A stretch of DNA of 64,000 bases from Oasisia sp. SBJ-2009 (GCA_964017155.1 OZ024854.1:50118594-50182593), one strand, 5' to 3'. Positions 1-25,927 are shown, counted from the stretch's first letter. The notes: a model not told the origin generated them from the sequence alone. Numbers and translations: made by a program.

Positions 1-12
1 ACAAGCATGTGA

Positions 13-90
13 ACTGGAGGATGGTTTAGTGGTGGTTAAAATGCCAGACTCACAGTCAAGACTCTGGATTTTATTTCTCTTGCCGCCATT
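13..90 (+). repeat. Possible tRNA-derived SINE head
   Basis: A box-A-like stretch (GGTTTAGTGGTGGTTAA) is followed about 35 bases later by a weak box-B-like stretch (CTGGATTTTATTTC), the spacing of a tRNA-derived Pol III promoter. The anticodon arm resembles a degenerate tRNA. No tail or target duplication can be seen because the window starts here. It lies in an intron of the RBM5/10-like gene. Weak call. Confidence 0.25.
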
Positions 91-337
91 TTGAAACTTT
101 TCATTCTACACTGCATCAATTTACTCGGCTGATCAAACAAATATTGGTGGTGGAAAATTTGTGTGAATAGTTTTCCCAGAGAAGTCTGGATGATGTTAAA
201 CAGAACAGCTCAGCAAGGGGGGGGGGGCTTAAGCAATCCTGAGAACTAGGTGCTATGGTATATACAAAGTTAAGAACATACATTTATCATAAATATGCAC
301 TGATGCTTGCTCACTGTGTACTTTGTGTTTTGAACAG

Positions 338-3300
338 CTTCGAGCAGCCGTCAATTGCAGGCATTGAGGAGAGTAACATTGGCAACAAATTACTACAAAA
401 GATGGGCTGGAATAAAGGCCGAGGACTGGGAAAGGCAGGACAAGGCATCGTTAATCCAATTACGGTGGGTCATCACGCTGTCGGTCGCGAAGCGACAAAG
501 ACTGCTTCCATCACTTGACTGTTGCTCTCCATTTATCTCTCTGCTGTGAGAGTGATGTCCAGAAGTCGATCTTTATGTCTCTCAGCTTCAGGTTTCTCTT
601 GATGGTATCCTTGAACCGGAGACGAGGGCGCCCTCTCTTTCTCTGACCAGAAGACAGTTGGGAGTAGAGAACCTGCTTTGGTAGCCTGTCTGGTGACATC
701 CTCATGAGGTGTCCAGTCCACCGGAGATTCTTTCTGATCAGAAGATCTTCCATAGATGGCAGCCCTGTCCGTTCGAGTATTTCCTTGTTTGTCACTTTGT
801 CCATCCAGGTTATCCTCATGATCGATCGCAGATGTCGCATCATGAAGGCATGCAGCTTTTTCACCTGTCGTCTGTACACTGTCCAGGCCTCGGCTCCGTA
901 TAGGAGGGTGGACAGCACGATTGCACGGTATATCTTGCCTTTAACCCGCATGGACACATGGTGGTTGTTCCAGAGTCTCTGGCGTAGTCGGCCAAAAGAT
1001 GCACTAGCCGTGGCCATCCTCCTCTGTATTTCATCGTCAATGCATCCATCACTTGATATAGTGCTTCCGAGGTAGGTGAATTGAATTCCAGAACAGAGTT
1101 CAACTTGTTTCCATCAACCATGATATCCTCCTCTCGGGTTCTTGTAGAGTTGGGTTGGTACAGCACCTCGGTCTTCTTGATGTTAATCTTCAGGCCAAAC
1201 TTCTTTGACGCATTGGAGAAAGCATCCACTATATTCTGCATCTCATCAGCAGAGTGTGCAACCAGTGCACTGTCATCTGCGAATAGCAGCTCTCTCATCA
1301 GTATCCGAGTAGTCTTGGTCTTCGCTCTGAAGTGTGCTACGTTGAATAGGTTAGCGCTCTGTCTGGACTGTATGTAGACGCCATCCCCCATGTCTCATCA
1401 TCGAGCACTGCTGATAGGAAGATGGAGAACAGCGTGGGGGCCAGTTCACATCCTTGCTTGACCCCATTTGTGACACTGAACGATTCGGAGACTTCCCCTC
1501 CAACACTAACATTCGCCATCATTCCGGTATGTAGTGACTCGATCATTGTTGTGAACTTCTCTGGGCATCCATACTTCCTCAGTAGCTGCCATAGCCCGGT
1601 CCTCCCAACTGTATCGAACGCCTTACTGAAGTCGACAAATACCATGTACAGTGGTCGGTCCTGCTCAATGCACTTTTCTTGTAGTTGTCGGAGACAAAAT
1701 ATCATATCCACGGTGCTCCGGTTACCTCTGAAGCCACATTGAGTCTCTGGAACTACCTCTGTTGTTATGTGGGTAGATAGTCTGTTGAGTAGGAGCCTGG
1801 CGAAGATCTTGCCTGCTATAGAAAGAAGAGAGATTCCTCTATAGTTCCCACAGTCTGTTCGATCACCTTTCTTGTAGATGGTTACAATGCTGGCATCCTT
1901 CCATGCTTGTGGTACAGAACCCACCTCCCAGGCATTGGTGATTAGTTGGTGCAGTTTGCTGAACAGATTGTCTCCTCCGTGCTTCCATACTTCTGCAGGA
2001 ATTCCATCTCCTCCAGGTGCTTTGCCATCTTTCAGGCCGGCGATTGCTTTAGCCATCTCATCCATAGTTGGAATCTCATCTAGGCTTGTCTTGATAATGC
2101 ACTGCGGGATGTTTTCCAAAGCTTCGTGATCTATGTCTCCAGGGATGTTGAGTAGCTTCTGGAAGTGTTCACTCCATCTTGCCACAACTCTCTTGCTGTC
2201 AGAGAAGGTCTGCATTCCATCTGCTGATTTCAGTTGAACAGGTCCCTTCTTTTTGGGTCCCCACACTTCCTTCAGTCCATTGTAGAAGCCCTTCATGTTG
2301 TTACTGTCAGCAGCTCTCTGCAGCTCCACTGCCTTCCTTTCCCACCAGTCTGACTTCAGTGCACGGGTGTGTTTTTGTAGCAGTCTGCAGGCGTCTTTAT
2401 ATGCTGCAGTGGTGGATCTAGTGCTCCTGGTTTGCAACACTCTCTGGTGGGCTTGGTCTCTTCTGCTCATAAGAGTTTGTAGCTCCTGGTCGTTGGGGTC
2501 AAACCAGTCCTGGTGTTTTCTGTCTGGCTTGCCAAGATATGTCTTGGCTGTGTTGTACACGACCTGCTGCAGAGCTTCCCATTCCTCGTCTGGTGTTGAG
2601 TTTTGCTTCTCCCATTCGGCGAGAGCACTGTCCATCTCCTGCTCAAAACTCTCCCTATGGCTGGTGGTACTTAGTTTTGCTGTGTTGAGCTTGCTGTTGA
2701 GCTTGGTCGGCTTACTTGTTCCTTGCCTGCTGTGCTTTTGTCGTATTCTGAAAGCCACTTTTGACCTCAGCATCTGGTGATCGGTCCAACAGTTTGCTCC
2801 ACGCATGGCTCGGGTAATATCATCTATATGAATGAGACAGGGAAACGTGGATTGTTGTGGACCTTTATTCTTACACAAGTAGTATTTGGGAATCTGTATA
2901 TCTCTAAGATATCCTTATTCTAAATTGGCTGTAGATAGAATGCTGTCTGGTGTACGTGGTGTGCCACAAATTCAGCAAGGTAGTACAGTTCCTGTATGAA
3001 ACAAGAATAGTATTTTGAAAAGTAGAGTAACAAAGTGACAATTGAGGGTCCATGGTGCTTGCCCTAACAACATTTCTGATTGCTCAGTACCCATTATTTA
3101 AAATTCTCATTGTGAGAGCAACACATATATGAAAACGTTTCTTATAGAATCTAGTAATGATAATTGACTTTGTACTTCAGCTACCAGTATTGCCATTTGA
3201 ATGTGTGCTGCCTTGATGTACAATATAGTGGATGAATAAAGAAGGGTTGTGTTTGTAGGCGACCAAACGACAGGCGCAGGCAGGGCTGGGAGCACCAGGC

Positions 3301-3384
3301 AGTGCTTATAACATCGAGCCAGGAGTCACTTACAAGGACTGCGTGAAGAAGACAATGTTTGCACGCTACCATGAACTTGAATAA
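338..3384 (+). CDS. RBM5/RBM10-like RNA-binding protein, C-terminal two exons (G-patch)
   Basis: Two coding exons are visible: 338-464 (acceptor AACAG, donor GTGGGT) and 3259-3384 (acceptor GTAG, stop TAA at 3382-3384). The joint is phase 0. The first encodes a G-patch (NIGNKLLQKMGW, then GRGLGKAGQGI); the second gives a GLGAPGSAY stretch and ends FARYHELE. In RBM5, RBM6 and RBM10 the G-patch is likewise the last domain, with a similar linker and a similar Tyr-Lys-Asp...Met-Phe-Ala-Arg tail. These are nuclear spliceosome-associated factors acting in exon choice; the G-patch typically contacts a DEAH helicase. RRM and zinc-finger exons must lie left of the window. The only intron seen is largely filled by a LINE on the opposite strand. 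Which of RBM5, 6 or 10 is closest cannot be told from this piece. Confidence 0.8.
471..2829 (-). mobile_element. 5'-truncated non-LTR retrotransposon (LINE, RTE-like), copy A
   Basis: On the minus strand the order is the end of an endonuclease domain (MRGANCWTDHQ), then reverse transcriptase with GNYRGISLLS, FVDFSKAFDTV, GVKQGC and the catalytic box FADD, then a C-terminal region with RGRPRLRFKD. The frame breaks twice relative to the second copy at 54239-55357. About 10 bases are missing near 1391 (after LDD), and about 5 bases are added near 1080. The element is therefore dead. The 3' end falls at about 471 with a GATG-type tail shared with the second copy, as in RTE-type LINEs. The 5' end is truncated inside the endonuclease. 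No clear target-site duplication is seen. Confidence 0.85.
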
Positions 3385-5484
3385 AACAGTGGCATAATGA
3401 TTAAGCTACAGTGCTATGTGTAGGGTCATTAAAGTTATGAGCGTTTTCAGTTGTATTGCATACACAGTGTCATAATAGTAAGAATTGTCTACGTTATAAA
3501 CGTTTTTGTGTTGAAACTAATAGGTTTATACTGCTGGCAGTTCCGAGTTCTGTCCTTTGCAACTGAAACAAATAGCAGACTTACGACACAGTAATCAAGA
3601 GCTTAGGCGCTGCAGAGCAAATATATTAGTCAACGACATAATTTACAGACATCTCACCTGCAGCAGACTTGTGTGCAATACACCATTTTGTTTGTTTCAA
3701 AGGATTGGTGTATATAAATTGTAAATATTTATGTTAAACCATGCTGGATGATGCTGTATGTAAATATATATGTAAAGTGTAAGGTTCGATGTTCGTACTG
3801 TTCACTTCTTGAGTTAAACAGAATTATGTAGTTTATTAATAAAAATTACTGTCTGATGTGAGTAATGTTTTGTCTTTGAAAAAGTGATTCCATCATAGCT
3901 TACCAGTGAGAAACTGTTCCTACCCTACCAGTTACAATAGAAGACGACAATAAATCGGTACACATTGTTAGATAACCTTACATGTTAGTATTTCCCATCC
4001 TGGCAAGCCAGGGATGCCGTGCAAAACCAGCTATGGCTGATCTCCTTTTGCAAAGTGTAGAAGTTAGCCGAGTCAAGCTAGTAATTGACTTATGCAGTTG
4101 CGACTGGGTCTACCGTAAGATGGCTCGTGCAAATACCCATCCTAATTTGACCACACGATTTCTGGGATTCCTAGTATAATGGCCCATTCACCCATTTGCA
4201 GCAACTGGACGGTTTTGTGTATTGGCATCTGCAACCCAAACTATCAAATTACTCCTCGTGAGCGATTTCGTTCAGTTCTAGAAATGGCAATCATGGCTAC
4301 AGCTGGCTGGTGTTGACATACTCAGCAGCAGCAATCTCCGACACACATACAGGACCATAATGTATCCAACTTTTGATTTTCCCCATGTATTATTTTGCAA
4401 TATATAATAATATTAAGCACTTAGTTAACATTGTGCATACCGTTTATTTTTCACGATAATTATATATGTTGTTTGCAGTTTCATATGGAGAATTATATAT
4501 TTATTTAAACAACTATTATTAAATAATTATATAGATTAGTATAAGACGCCTTATAAGTCACTCGATCTTAATCTTATTGTCATTGTTGACTTGTAAGTGT
4601 AACTCCCCACTCTCACAGCCACAGGAAGTTTTTATTTGCATCAAACTCGGTTTACGGAGTCAGAAGTGGTATTATTCTATGGAAAAATGAACGAATTAAG
4701 TTGATTTATTTCAAGTGAACAATATAAAGAAAAATACACTCAATTTGCAAACAAATAATTGCACATCGAAATGGGGAAAGATGGAAGTTCCGTACTATAA
4801 CCACAAGTACAAATTGAGTAATATATGTTTAAAAATACAATAACTTGGCCATTTAGTCATCAATACTATATTTATAAAGACACTTTATTAGACTACGCTT
4901 AGCACTGGAAAACGACTCAGTAAAATGTGAGCAACTTGCGTTGTTTGGGGATATTTGTTGAGTGGCGATGAACCGTGACTATTTTCAGAGGCAAAACCAA
5001 CTGATCAGCGATAGGAGATCGGCCGGCATTTACCAACATTCTGCTCCTTTTACTGAATTCCACATGTAGTTCCGTTGTTTAATCTGAACAAGTATTCATA
5101 GATTTACACACAATCTTCATAAATGGCTATTCTGACACGATGTGTTAATACAAAATAGTTAATATTATATATTTCGGATATTGGATAACGAAGTAAATAA
5201 TAATTGATCCCTCGAGGGAGCGCTCGCTCAAAGCGTACGAGGCGATATAACGATGTAAATAGCACATCCGGGCACCGTGAACTGATAGAGTGGTCCCCGG
5301 ACAAAGAAAGGGAGGTCTGCCATATTTCAGTTGGATGCGCCATTCGTGATCGAGTTAAATTTGACTAGTTTTGCGCTCTGTCAGTGCACGCAACGCACCA
5401 TAGTAGACGTGTTATTGTTGATAGACATCAACATAAACACAAGGCATCAAACTGGAGGAAGTTCAACGAGTTGAGAAGCCTGAT
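3385..5484. other. 3' UTR of the RBM5/10-like gene, then intergenic DNA
   Basis: Begins with the 3' UTR of the upstream gene, with a poly(A) signal near 3838, then AT-rich sequence. No coding exon, RNA gene or repeat array was recognised. The last ~100 bases are probably 5' UTR and promoter of SEPHS2 copy 1; no convincing TATA box was seen. Confidence 0.5.
3838..3843 (+). promoter_or_regulatory. Poly(A) signal AATAAA of the RBM5/10-like gene
   Basis: Canonical hexamer about 450 bases after the TAA stop at 3384. An earlier AATAAA overlaps the stop codon itself and would leave almost no 3' UTR. Confidence 0.5.
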
Positions 5485-8400
5485 ATGGCACTGAGGCGTC
5501 CGTTCGACCCGGCAGCCCATGATCTGGATCCGAATTTCCGACTCACGAAGTTTGCCGAGCTGAAAGGATGAGGGTGTAAAGTCCCCCAAGAAGTTCTGCT
5601 CAAACTTCTTGAGGGACTACAACAGCAAGAAGGCGCTTCCGAGTCGGAACAATCGCATTTCCAGTATGTGGCTGCCGTGCCTAGAATCGGTGAGTATGGC
5701 CTGGTTTCAGGCCAACGTGCTCCTGCGGGGTCACTTGAGAAACGAGTCGACGAAAAAATTTCTTGAATTACCCCATTAAATTATGATTATTTACACATTT
5801 GCATGCGGCTACGTATTACCTAGTGCGTAAACAAATATATGCCGTTATAAATATTTAGATGGGATTTGTGCAATTATTATCTTTTGGATTGCATTTTAGA
5901 CATCAAAATGCTTTCGTGCCTCATTCAGCCAAGATGGCGGAACCTTTACGCGGTTTTTCTGTGCCACGTGACTGGTACACGAACCGGTGTTTCCAATTTA
6001 CCCCCCCAGAGGGGACTACTGTCAACTAAAACTAAGTCATCAGTACAGATTTCAACTAAGAAAATGTGGCATGTTTGTATTGCTTCAGTCACTTATTTCA
6101 CTGCACGATTTTTGGTAGCTTTATTAATATTTAATATAGATTGAAAACACCCTCGTTAAACATAATTTACTTGGGATGGAAATTATTACTGCCAGCTGAA
6201 TAGAAGTATTTCAATTATTGCTAAAGTTTAGCTTAGGCTTAGCCTTAGGCCTTAGCCTTAGCGTCACTTGTTGCACAAATCAACCCGAGAGAGTTGTATA
6301 AAGTAGTGAAATTTAGCTTTGTGAACTTATTATGCATGGAGCTGACAGTATTATATAAACTCTAAATAAAGTATTGTTATTGAAACTACACCAACTATTC
6401 GGTTTCATACGAAATATGTCTGTTAGAATTAAAAGCAATGTTTTTGATTTTCAGGAATTGGAATGGATTCGTGCATCACGCCTCTCCGCCATGGCGGACT
6501 GTCGTTGGTGCAGACAACTGACTTTTTCTATCCTCTGGTCGACGACCCCTACATGATGGTATTGTTTTGTTTGTTTAAAGTTCAGATACTTTTGTTCACG
6601 TAAGACAGCATCACCTTTATTTTAAGACAAACCTTTGAGCACAAGGAGTGATATTGCTAAACTTCATAAAAAATAACATGCTTTTCTCTACTTGCAAACT
6701 AATGTTGCTTTGCTAAAAAAAAAAATATCAGATTTCACTCTGCAAAACTAGCTTTTTAATTTCTAGTATATTTCCTTAATAGTGTATTTAATGTATTGTT
6801 AATTAAAAAAAGTGTTATTGTTAATAACCAGATACTGATGATAAAATGTTGATTGATTAAGTACTGCAAACAGCTGCTGCTATTTGTTGTTTACCTGCCC
6901 TTGTGTGCAGCATGGATGTCATGACATGCCCAGCTTCACGTACTTGTGTCCATTTATATGTGATGAATACACCATTGATGTTAACTGAACACAGGGCAAG
7001 ATTGCATGTGCCAACGTCTTGAGTGACCTGTACGCTCTGGGAGTGACCGAGTGTGACAACATGCTCATGCTGCTGGCCCTCGCACTCAAGCTCACAGACA
7101 AGGAGCGAGATGTTGTTGTTCCACTCATGATTCGAGGCTTCAGGGTGAGTCTCACTTTGACGTGTTTTTCCCATGACTTGTTCGATTACCAAGGTGGTGA
7201 GGTTATAGGTATGGCGGCTTTGGTAATAGGGACAAACATAATGACAATATTAAACACTCACATTGTCAGATTAATGCAAATATGTGTTTGCTTTGTATCT
7301 TACTGAAATTTCACAAATTACTCATTTACTACATGTCATATATTTGGGTAAAAACTTACTCAGCAGTGCTCTGCGTGATCACAATTTGCTCTATGGAATC
7401 CTATATCTTACTGGGATTTGGCTCAATATTTGCAACGTAAGTAAACACATAAGAGTACATTTCTGAAGGCCGAGTGTGTGCCCTTGTGGGGTGGGGTTGT
7501 AGGACCTGGCAGAGGAGGCGGGAACCAGTGTGAATGGCGGCCAGACAGTGAAGAACCCTTGGATGACGATTGGAGGAGTCGCAACAACGGTCTGTCAGTC
7601 AAACGAGTTCATCATGTGAGTTGATATGGTCATTACTTACAAGACGCATTGTGTCATTTGACAGTATTTTGTCTGTCTGTAACATCTGCTTATTTGACAA
7701 TTCAAAATACCTTGATCAAGCACCTGTTGCACAGGCAACTCTTGATTGGAAAGCTTCTCTGTGAATTGTGTAATTGAAACTATCCAGAAGTTAAAACCCT
7801 CTACATAGAGAAGTTCTGAAGTGGCACTTCAGTGGAGTACAAAACAACAATCGTGAAATAACTAATGTGTAAAGTGTAATACTTGAAATAGATCAAAAGA
7901 ATTATTTTACCCAAACACATTCTTTTATTGTAATAAAATAATTAATTGTTACACAAGACATGTTAGACAATGAATGATAATGGGGGTACTTTTGTTTATT
8001 GTAATAAAATAATTAATTGTTACACAATACATGTTAGACAATGAATGATAATGGGGGTACTTTTGAAGAAATTAAGCAGGATTTACTCCATTATTTTGGG
8101 GTCGTAAATACACTTCACTCATGAATTCCTCACTGTAGGAAATACTGAATCTTTGATGTCTTCTGTGTTCAGGCCGGACAATGCTGTGGTTGGTGATGTA
8201 CTCGTGATGACCAAACCACTCGGCACACAAGTGGCGGTCAGTGCGTACCAGTGGCTGGACCAGCCTGACCGGTGGAACCGCATCAAGCTGGTGGTCAGTG
8301 AGGACGACGTGCGCAAGGCCTACCAGAGGGCCATGTTCAGTATGGCCCGGCTCAACAGAGTCGGTGGGTGATACTATCAGTACTTTAAACACTGGTTGAG

Positions 8401-9955
8401 TTGTTAAGTTAAAATAAATACATCATGACCATGTATAGGAATAAAATCTGTTTGTATTATGAATTTATTAATGCCTACCAGCCCAGGTTGATACCGGGCT
8501 GGTAGAGACTAATATCACTAAGCCTGTTGCTACCATCCAACCAAGTTATTTTCATTAATTTATTATTGTTTGAGATATTTGCCACAGTTTGAGAGAACAT
8601 CAACCAGTAACGATAACATGTTTAGATGTTGGTTTAAGACTCCATATGCCACGATGCCAATGCATTTGGAGACATACAATAATTGAATTCTCAATTGTCA
8701 TTCAAGAAGCATACATTGCACAACAGTTACTTGTATCTTGACACACACATTCGCTACAGACTATATCTTCAGGCTTATAAAAATACATACAATATAATAA
8801 CATTAAACAAATAATTTTATGCTGTCTGAATATGTAGTTATTGCAGTATTTTACTGTGAACTTGTGGCACTATACTGAGACAGATTTCATCGTAAGTTCT
8901 ATACAGCTGAGCACTTTATGAAAACAGACATTCAGATGATTCTGACACTGTTGCTGTCTGTAAATGACGTGATGTGTTGCAGCCGCCCGTCTTATGCACA
9001 AGTACAACGCCCACGGCGCCACAGACATCACAGGCTTCGGCATCCTCGGCCACGCCAACAACCTGGCCCGGATACAGAAGAACGAGGTCGGCTTCGTCAT
9101 CCACAACCTGCCAGTCATCGCCAAGATGGCCGCCGTCAGCAAGGCGTGCGGCAACATGTTTGGTCTTCTGCAAGGTCACTCTGCCGAGACGTCAGGTGCG
9201 TGATCGTCTGCGTTTCATTTCGTGCCCTCAAGAGCTTACGATGTGTTAAATGACCCACATACATTATATTAATTGTTAAACTCCACACAGTTGTGTGCTT
9301 GAATATTTAGTTTAGAACACTAGAATATTCCAGCAGCACACATTGAAGTATGTCAGTAGTTAATATGCCATGTAGGTATATATGAGTGGCTATGATGTCC
9401 TCTTTAAACATGTTTTCCTGCTAGCTAGTGATTCTGTAATTTGCATATCCATCACGTCCTGTTGCCTAGCAATAATTTAAATAAAGCCATCAAAAATTAG
9501 ATGTAGAACGCATTGTGCATTAAGATATTCCTTCAAATGTTCCATTGAATTTTTGTCTCAAAACAGAAGAAAATGTGTTTTACAATGATAACGGTATGTG
9601 GAACTGTTTTATTTATATGAGATGTCATGCAACACAAGTAATGTAGTTCATTATAGCCATTATCGATATTGGTGTTGAACAAAATTATTGTGACCTTCGC
9701 AAACGGCGACGGACTGGATACATCAGATAAAGACATGTTATTAAGGAGCTCCGTGACGCTTCTCTTTCAGGCGGGTTGTTGATTGCCCTGCCGCGGGAGC
9801 AGGCGGCCGCCTTCTGCAAGGACATTGAGAAGCAGGAGGGCTACCAGGCGTGGATCATCGGCATCGTGGAGAAGGGAAACCGCACGGCGCGTATCATCGA
9901 CAAGCCGCGAGTGATCGAGGTGCCGGCGAAAGAGAAGGAGGGCGAGCTGTGGTAG
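5485..9955 (+). CDS. SEPHS2: Selenophosphate synthetase, selenocysteine-containing, tandem copy 1
   Basis: Makes selenophosphate from selenide and ATP, the selenium donor for Sec-tRNA synthesis, in the cytosol. Coding exons: 5485-5689, 6455-6558, 6995-7144, 7503-7615, 8173-8363, 8983-9195, 9771-9955. All junctions are GT-AG, with phases 1,0,0,2,1,1. The sum is 1161 bases (386 residues), close to the roughly 390 of animal SEPHS. The only in-frame stop before the end is TGA at codon 29 in ELKG-U-GCKVPQE, where the catalytic Cys/Sec lies three residues before the catalytic Lys (K32). Family landmarks run in order: [80 protein letters not shown]-like hairpin lies in the 3' UTR at 10661-10752. The tandem paralogue at 11838-25625 has the same intron phases. 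I read this as a functional SEPHS2 gene, not a pseudogene. Confidence 0.93.
5569..5571 (+). other. SEPHS2: Selenocysteine codon (in-frame TGA), SEPHS2 copy 1
   Basis: TGA at codon 29, context GGA TGA GGG TGT AAA, giving G-U-G-C-K. Sec at this site is known for SEPHS2 proteins. The reading frame before and after it is intact and conserved, and the gene has a SECIS-like hairpin downstream. Confidence 0.92.
7924..8065. repeat. Tandem duplication, 71-bp unit x2
   Basis: Two nearly identical 71-bp copies (7924-7994 and 7995-8065), each with ATAATTAATTGTTACACAA and AATGATAATGGGGGTAC, lie head to tail in intron 4 of SEPHS2 copy 1. No counterpart was seen in intron 4 of copy 2. Confidence 0.9.
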
Positions 9956-10660
9956 CGGCGACGACCACGGATACCAACTGCTGTTTGCAGCGAGTTTGAA
10001 CAGCAATGCTATAAGACATTGGACGAACGAGACATGGATGACAAAGCATCCAATTTCCAGCAAACGTTAGATGTTGCAAGCTAATCTGGTGTTTGACATT
10101 TTTACTTGCGTTAGGTTTAAAGCTTGTATAAAGGTAGGCTGACGCCTGGTTACGACACGCCGGTACTGTAGGTCGTTGCCGGTGTTGACGACACTGGCTG
10201 TCTATTATCTCTGATGATGATTAAGTGATTATACTTCTACATGTGTTGCATAAGCGTAATAGATTATTATTGTCGAAGAATAGAACGTAGTAATACGATA
10301 TTTGTTATCATATGTTCCAATGTGATATGATGGAGGATTGCTTATTAAGTCTGTTGCTGGTTGAGTATTTTATTTCTCGCAATAGAAACCGATCTTAGTA
10401 ATGGCGACTGTTGAATGATTTAGCGTTTCACTTCCCCGGTGTGTACGACTTCCATAAATGTTCATCGAGATCGATTACGGCAAAATCACATGTAAGCATC
10501 GTATTTTAAACGTTCGTGTTGCAAGCGTATTGGCAGCAGGACTGACTGCGTGTCTCGGGAGCGATGTTTCGTGGACGTGTCTCCTTGGCTGACGCCGCGC
10601 GCCTGAGCCCCGCGCGAGTAGTGCCCGGGTCGGCACGTCGCGAACTGGGCGTGTCGGTGC

Positions 10661-10752
10661 CCGTCTGTCGCACTCCATTCTTGAAGCCAAGTCACGAAAA
10701 CAGACGTCGTCGTCGTGTGACTTGGACTGATGCTACCTGGAGGCGGGAGACG
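10661..10752 (+). ncRNA. SECIS element, SEPHS2 copy 1
   Basis: A 3' UTR hairpin whose non-Watson-Crick core is TTGA at 10681-10684 facing CTGAT at 10727-10731. Twelve bases after the UGA comes an AAAA run at 10697-10700. The upper helix pairs CCAAGTCAC (10687-10695) with GTGACTTGG (10717-10725). The lower helix includes CTCCA paired with TGGAG. Spacing fits the eukaryotic SECIS pattern (UGA, 10-12 nt, AA in the apical loop, GA on the return strand). The base before UGA is U here rather than the usual A or G. The same elements recur in copy 2, in UTRs that otherwise do not align well. Confidence 0.85.
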
Positions 10753-10860
10753 TGGGTCGCCACGCCCTTCCTCCTCTTTCCCGCGCTAGTCTTGTTGCTT
10801 GGTGTGAATTGCGTTACTCGGATGCATCGAATCCGGTTGAAAGGCGGACAGGGTGTCAAG

Positions 10861-10866
10861 AATAAA
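10861..10866 (+). promoter_or_regulatory. Poly(A) signal AATAAA, SEPHS2 copy 1
   Basis: Canonical hexamer about 110 bases after the SECIS hairpin, placing the SECIS inside a 3' UTR of roughly 0.9 kb. Confidence 0.7.
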
Positions 10867-10869
10867 ACT

Positions 10870-11837
10870 TCTGCTGACTAGTTTCTAATGGCGCGTTCAT
10901 TGAGTGTTTGGTGTAGAATGGCTTAGCCGAGTTGCAGTGACCTGTAAAGTTGTTTGATCCTATGGATGCTGCGGTACGTAAGACATCTGACCTAACTTTG
11001 GATGGAACTTTTGCAAAATTCTCGAGGATTAACAGACGAAATTTTTTCACATCATTAGGTAATTCGTCTTCACATTATCTAATTCGTCTCTAGTAATATA
11101 ACCATACCCAGCGATGTTAACTCGTGTACCCATCATTAGTCTTTTGCCTAGCGTTTTGTCGACATATGAGCCAGCGATAAAAACGAAACCCTGTTTGAAG
11201 AAAGACACGAATACCGCACGCAAGAATGTGTGTTGCATAATTAGTTAAATAAAAAAAACAATTGTTGAGAAAAGTTGCTTTTATAAGAAAAAAACAATAT
11301 ATGTGGGTGAGATCAATGTAATGCATGTCACGCCGCCCTAGCTGTTACATTTCTGCACATTAAACATTGCTGAATTAATCTTGACCTGGGTCAAACGCAT
11401 CATTATCGTCGTACGTTCAGTTGTAGCTAATTTTAACATCGGTGTATATAAGAAGTTTGAATGGGTCGAGAGAACAACTTTGGTGGCACACGCAAAGTGC
11501 TTCAAGCACTCGGGTATTGCCCCTTCCGCCACATGGATATCACAGTTGGGGGGTGTTGGTGCATTACCCTCGTCCCCTAAATATTATGGTAATATTCTGG
11601 AACTAGTTATACGTGCAAAGAGTAACCTAGGACTGTGCCACTGCATATAGGGGTGGGAGGGTTGTAGACCTGTAGCATTAACACGTCCGGCCAACAACAG
11701 GCTATTTTTATCCCACCCTTGACAAGATGACACCGTCCGCCTGCATATAAGTAGGTTGAACTTCGTGTTGTTCATATCACGGGTACGCGTCAAGGCTGGC
11801 ACTATCGCACCACTACATTCCGACTGGAGTCATCGCC
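10870..11837. other. Spacer between the two SEPHS2 genes
   Basis: No exon or repeat array recognised. The right end should carry the promoter and 5' UTR of copy 2. It shows no similarity by eye to the region upstream of copy 1, so the two copies are probably driven by different promoter sequences. Confidence 0.5.
11746..11751 (+). promoter_or_regulatory. Candidate TATA box, SEPHS2 copy 2
   Basis: TATAAG, about 90 bases before the ATG at 11838, in the context CTGCATATAAGTAGG. Suitable spacing for a start site near 11775. Sequence-only guess. Confidence 0.3.
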
Positions 11838-25625
<13,788 letters not shown>

Positions 25626-25927
25626 CGGCGACGACCACGGATTTCTAACGACCGCAATTTATTTATGTCCACAATGTAATATGTATCCGCAATTTATTCA
25701 CACATTTCAAACGTATTGAATGCTTCCCGGTTATGTCGCTTTGAAATAACATCAAGGATATTATAGCTTCACAAGGTATATACTATCCTTGATAACATGA
25801 CTTCACAGTGTGTAGCTTTAGCGACGTCTGCCGGGCCCGCGGTCTTCATTTCGGCGGCGCGCTTGAGCCCCGCGCCAGCAGAAGTGCCCCGGGCCGGTCG
25901 ACCGATGGACGGGCGAGGACCCGTCGG

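Noticed and set aside
6226..6262. Interstitial telomere-like repeat (TTAGGC/TTAGCC motifs)
   Set aside because: Only a few imperfect units, in mixed orientation; more likely a chance palindromic tract in the intron.
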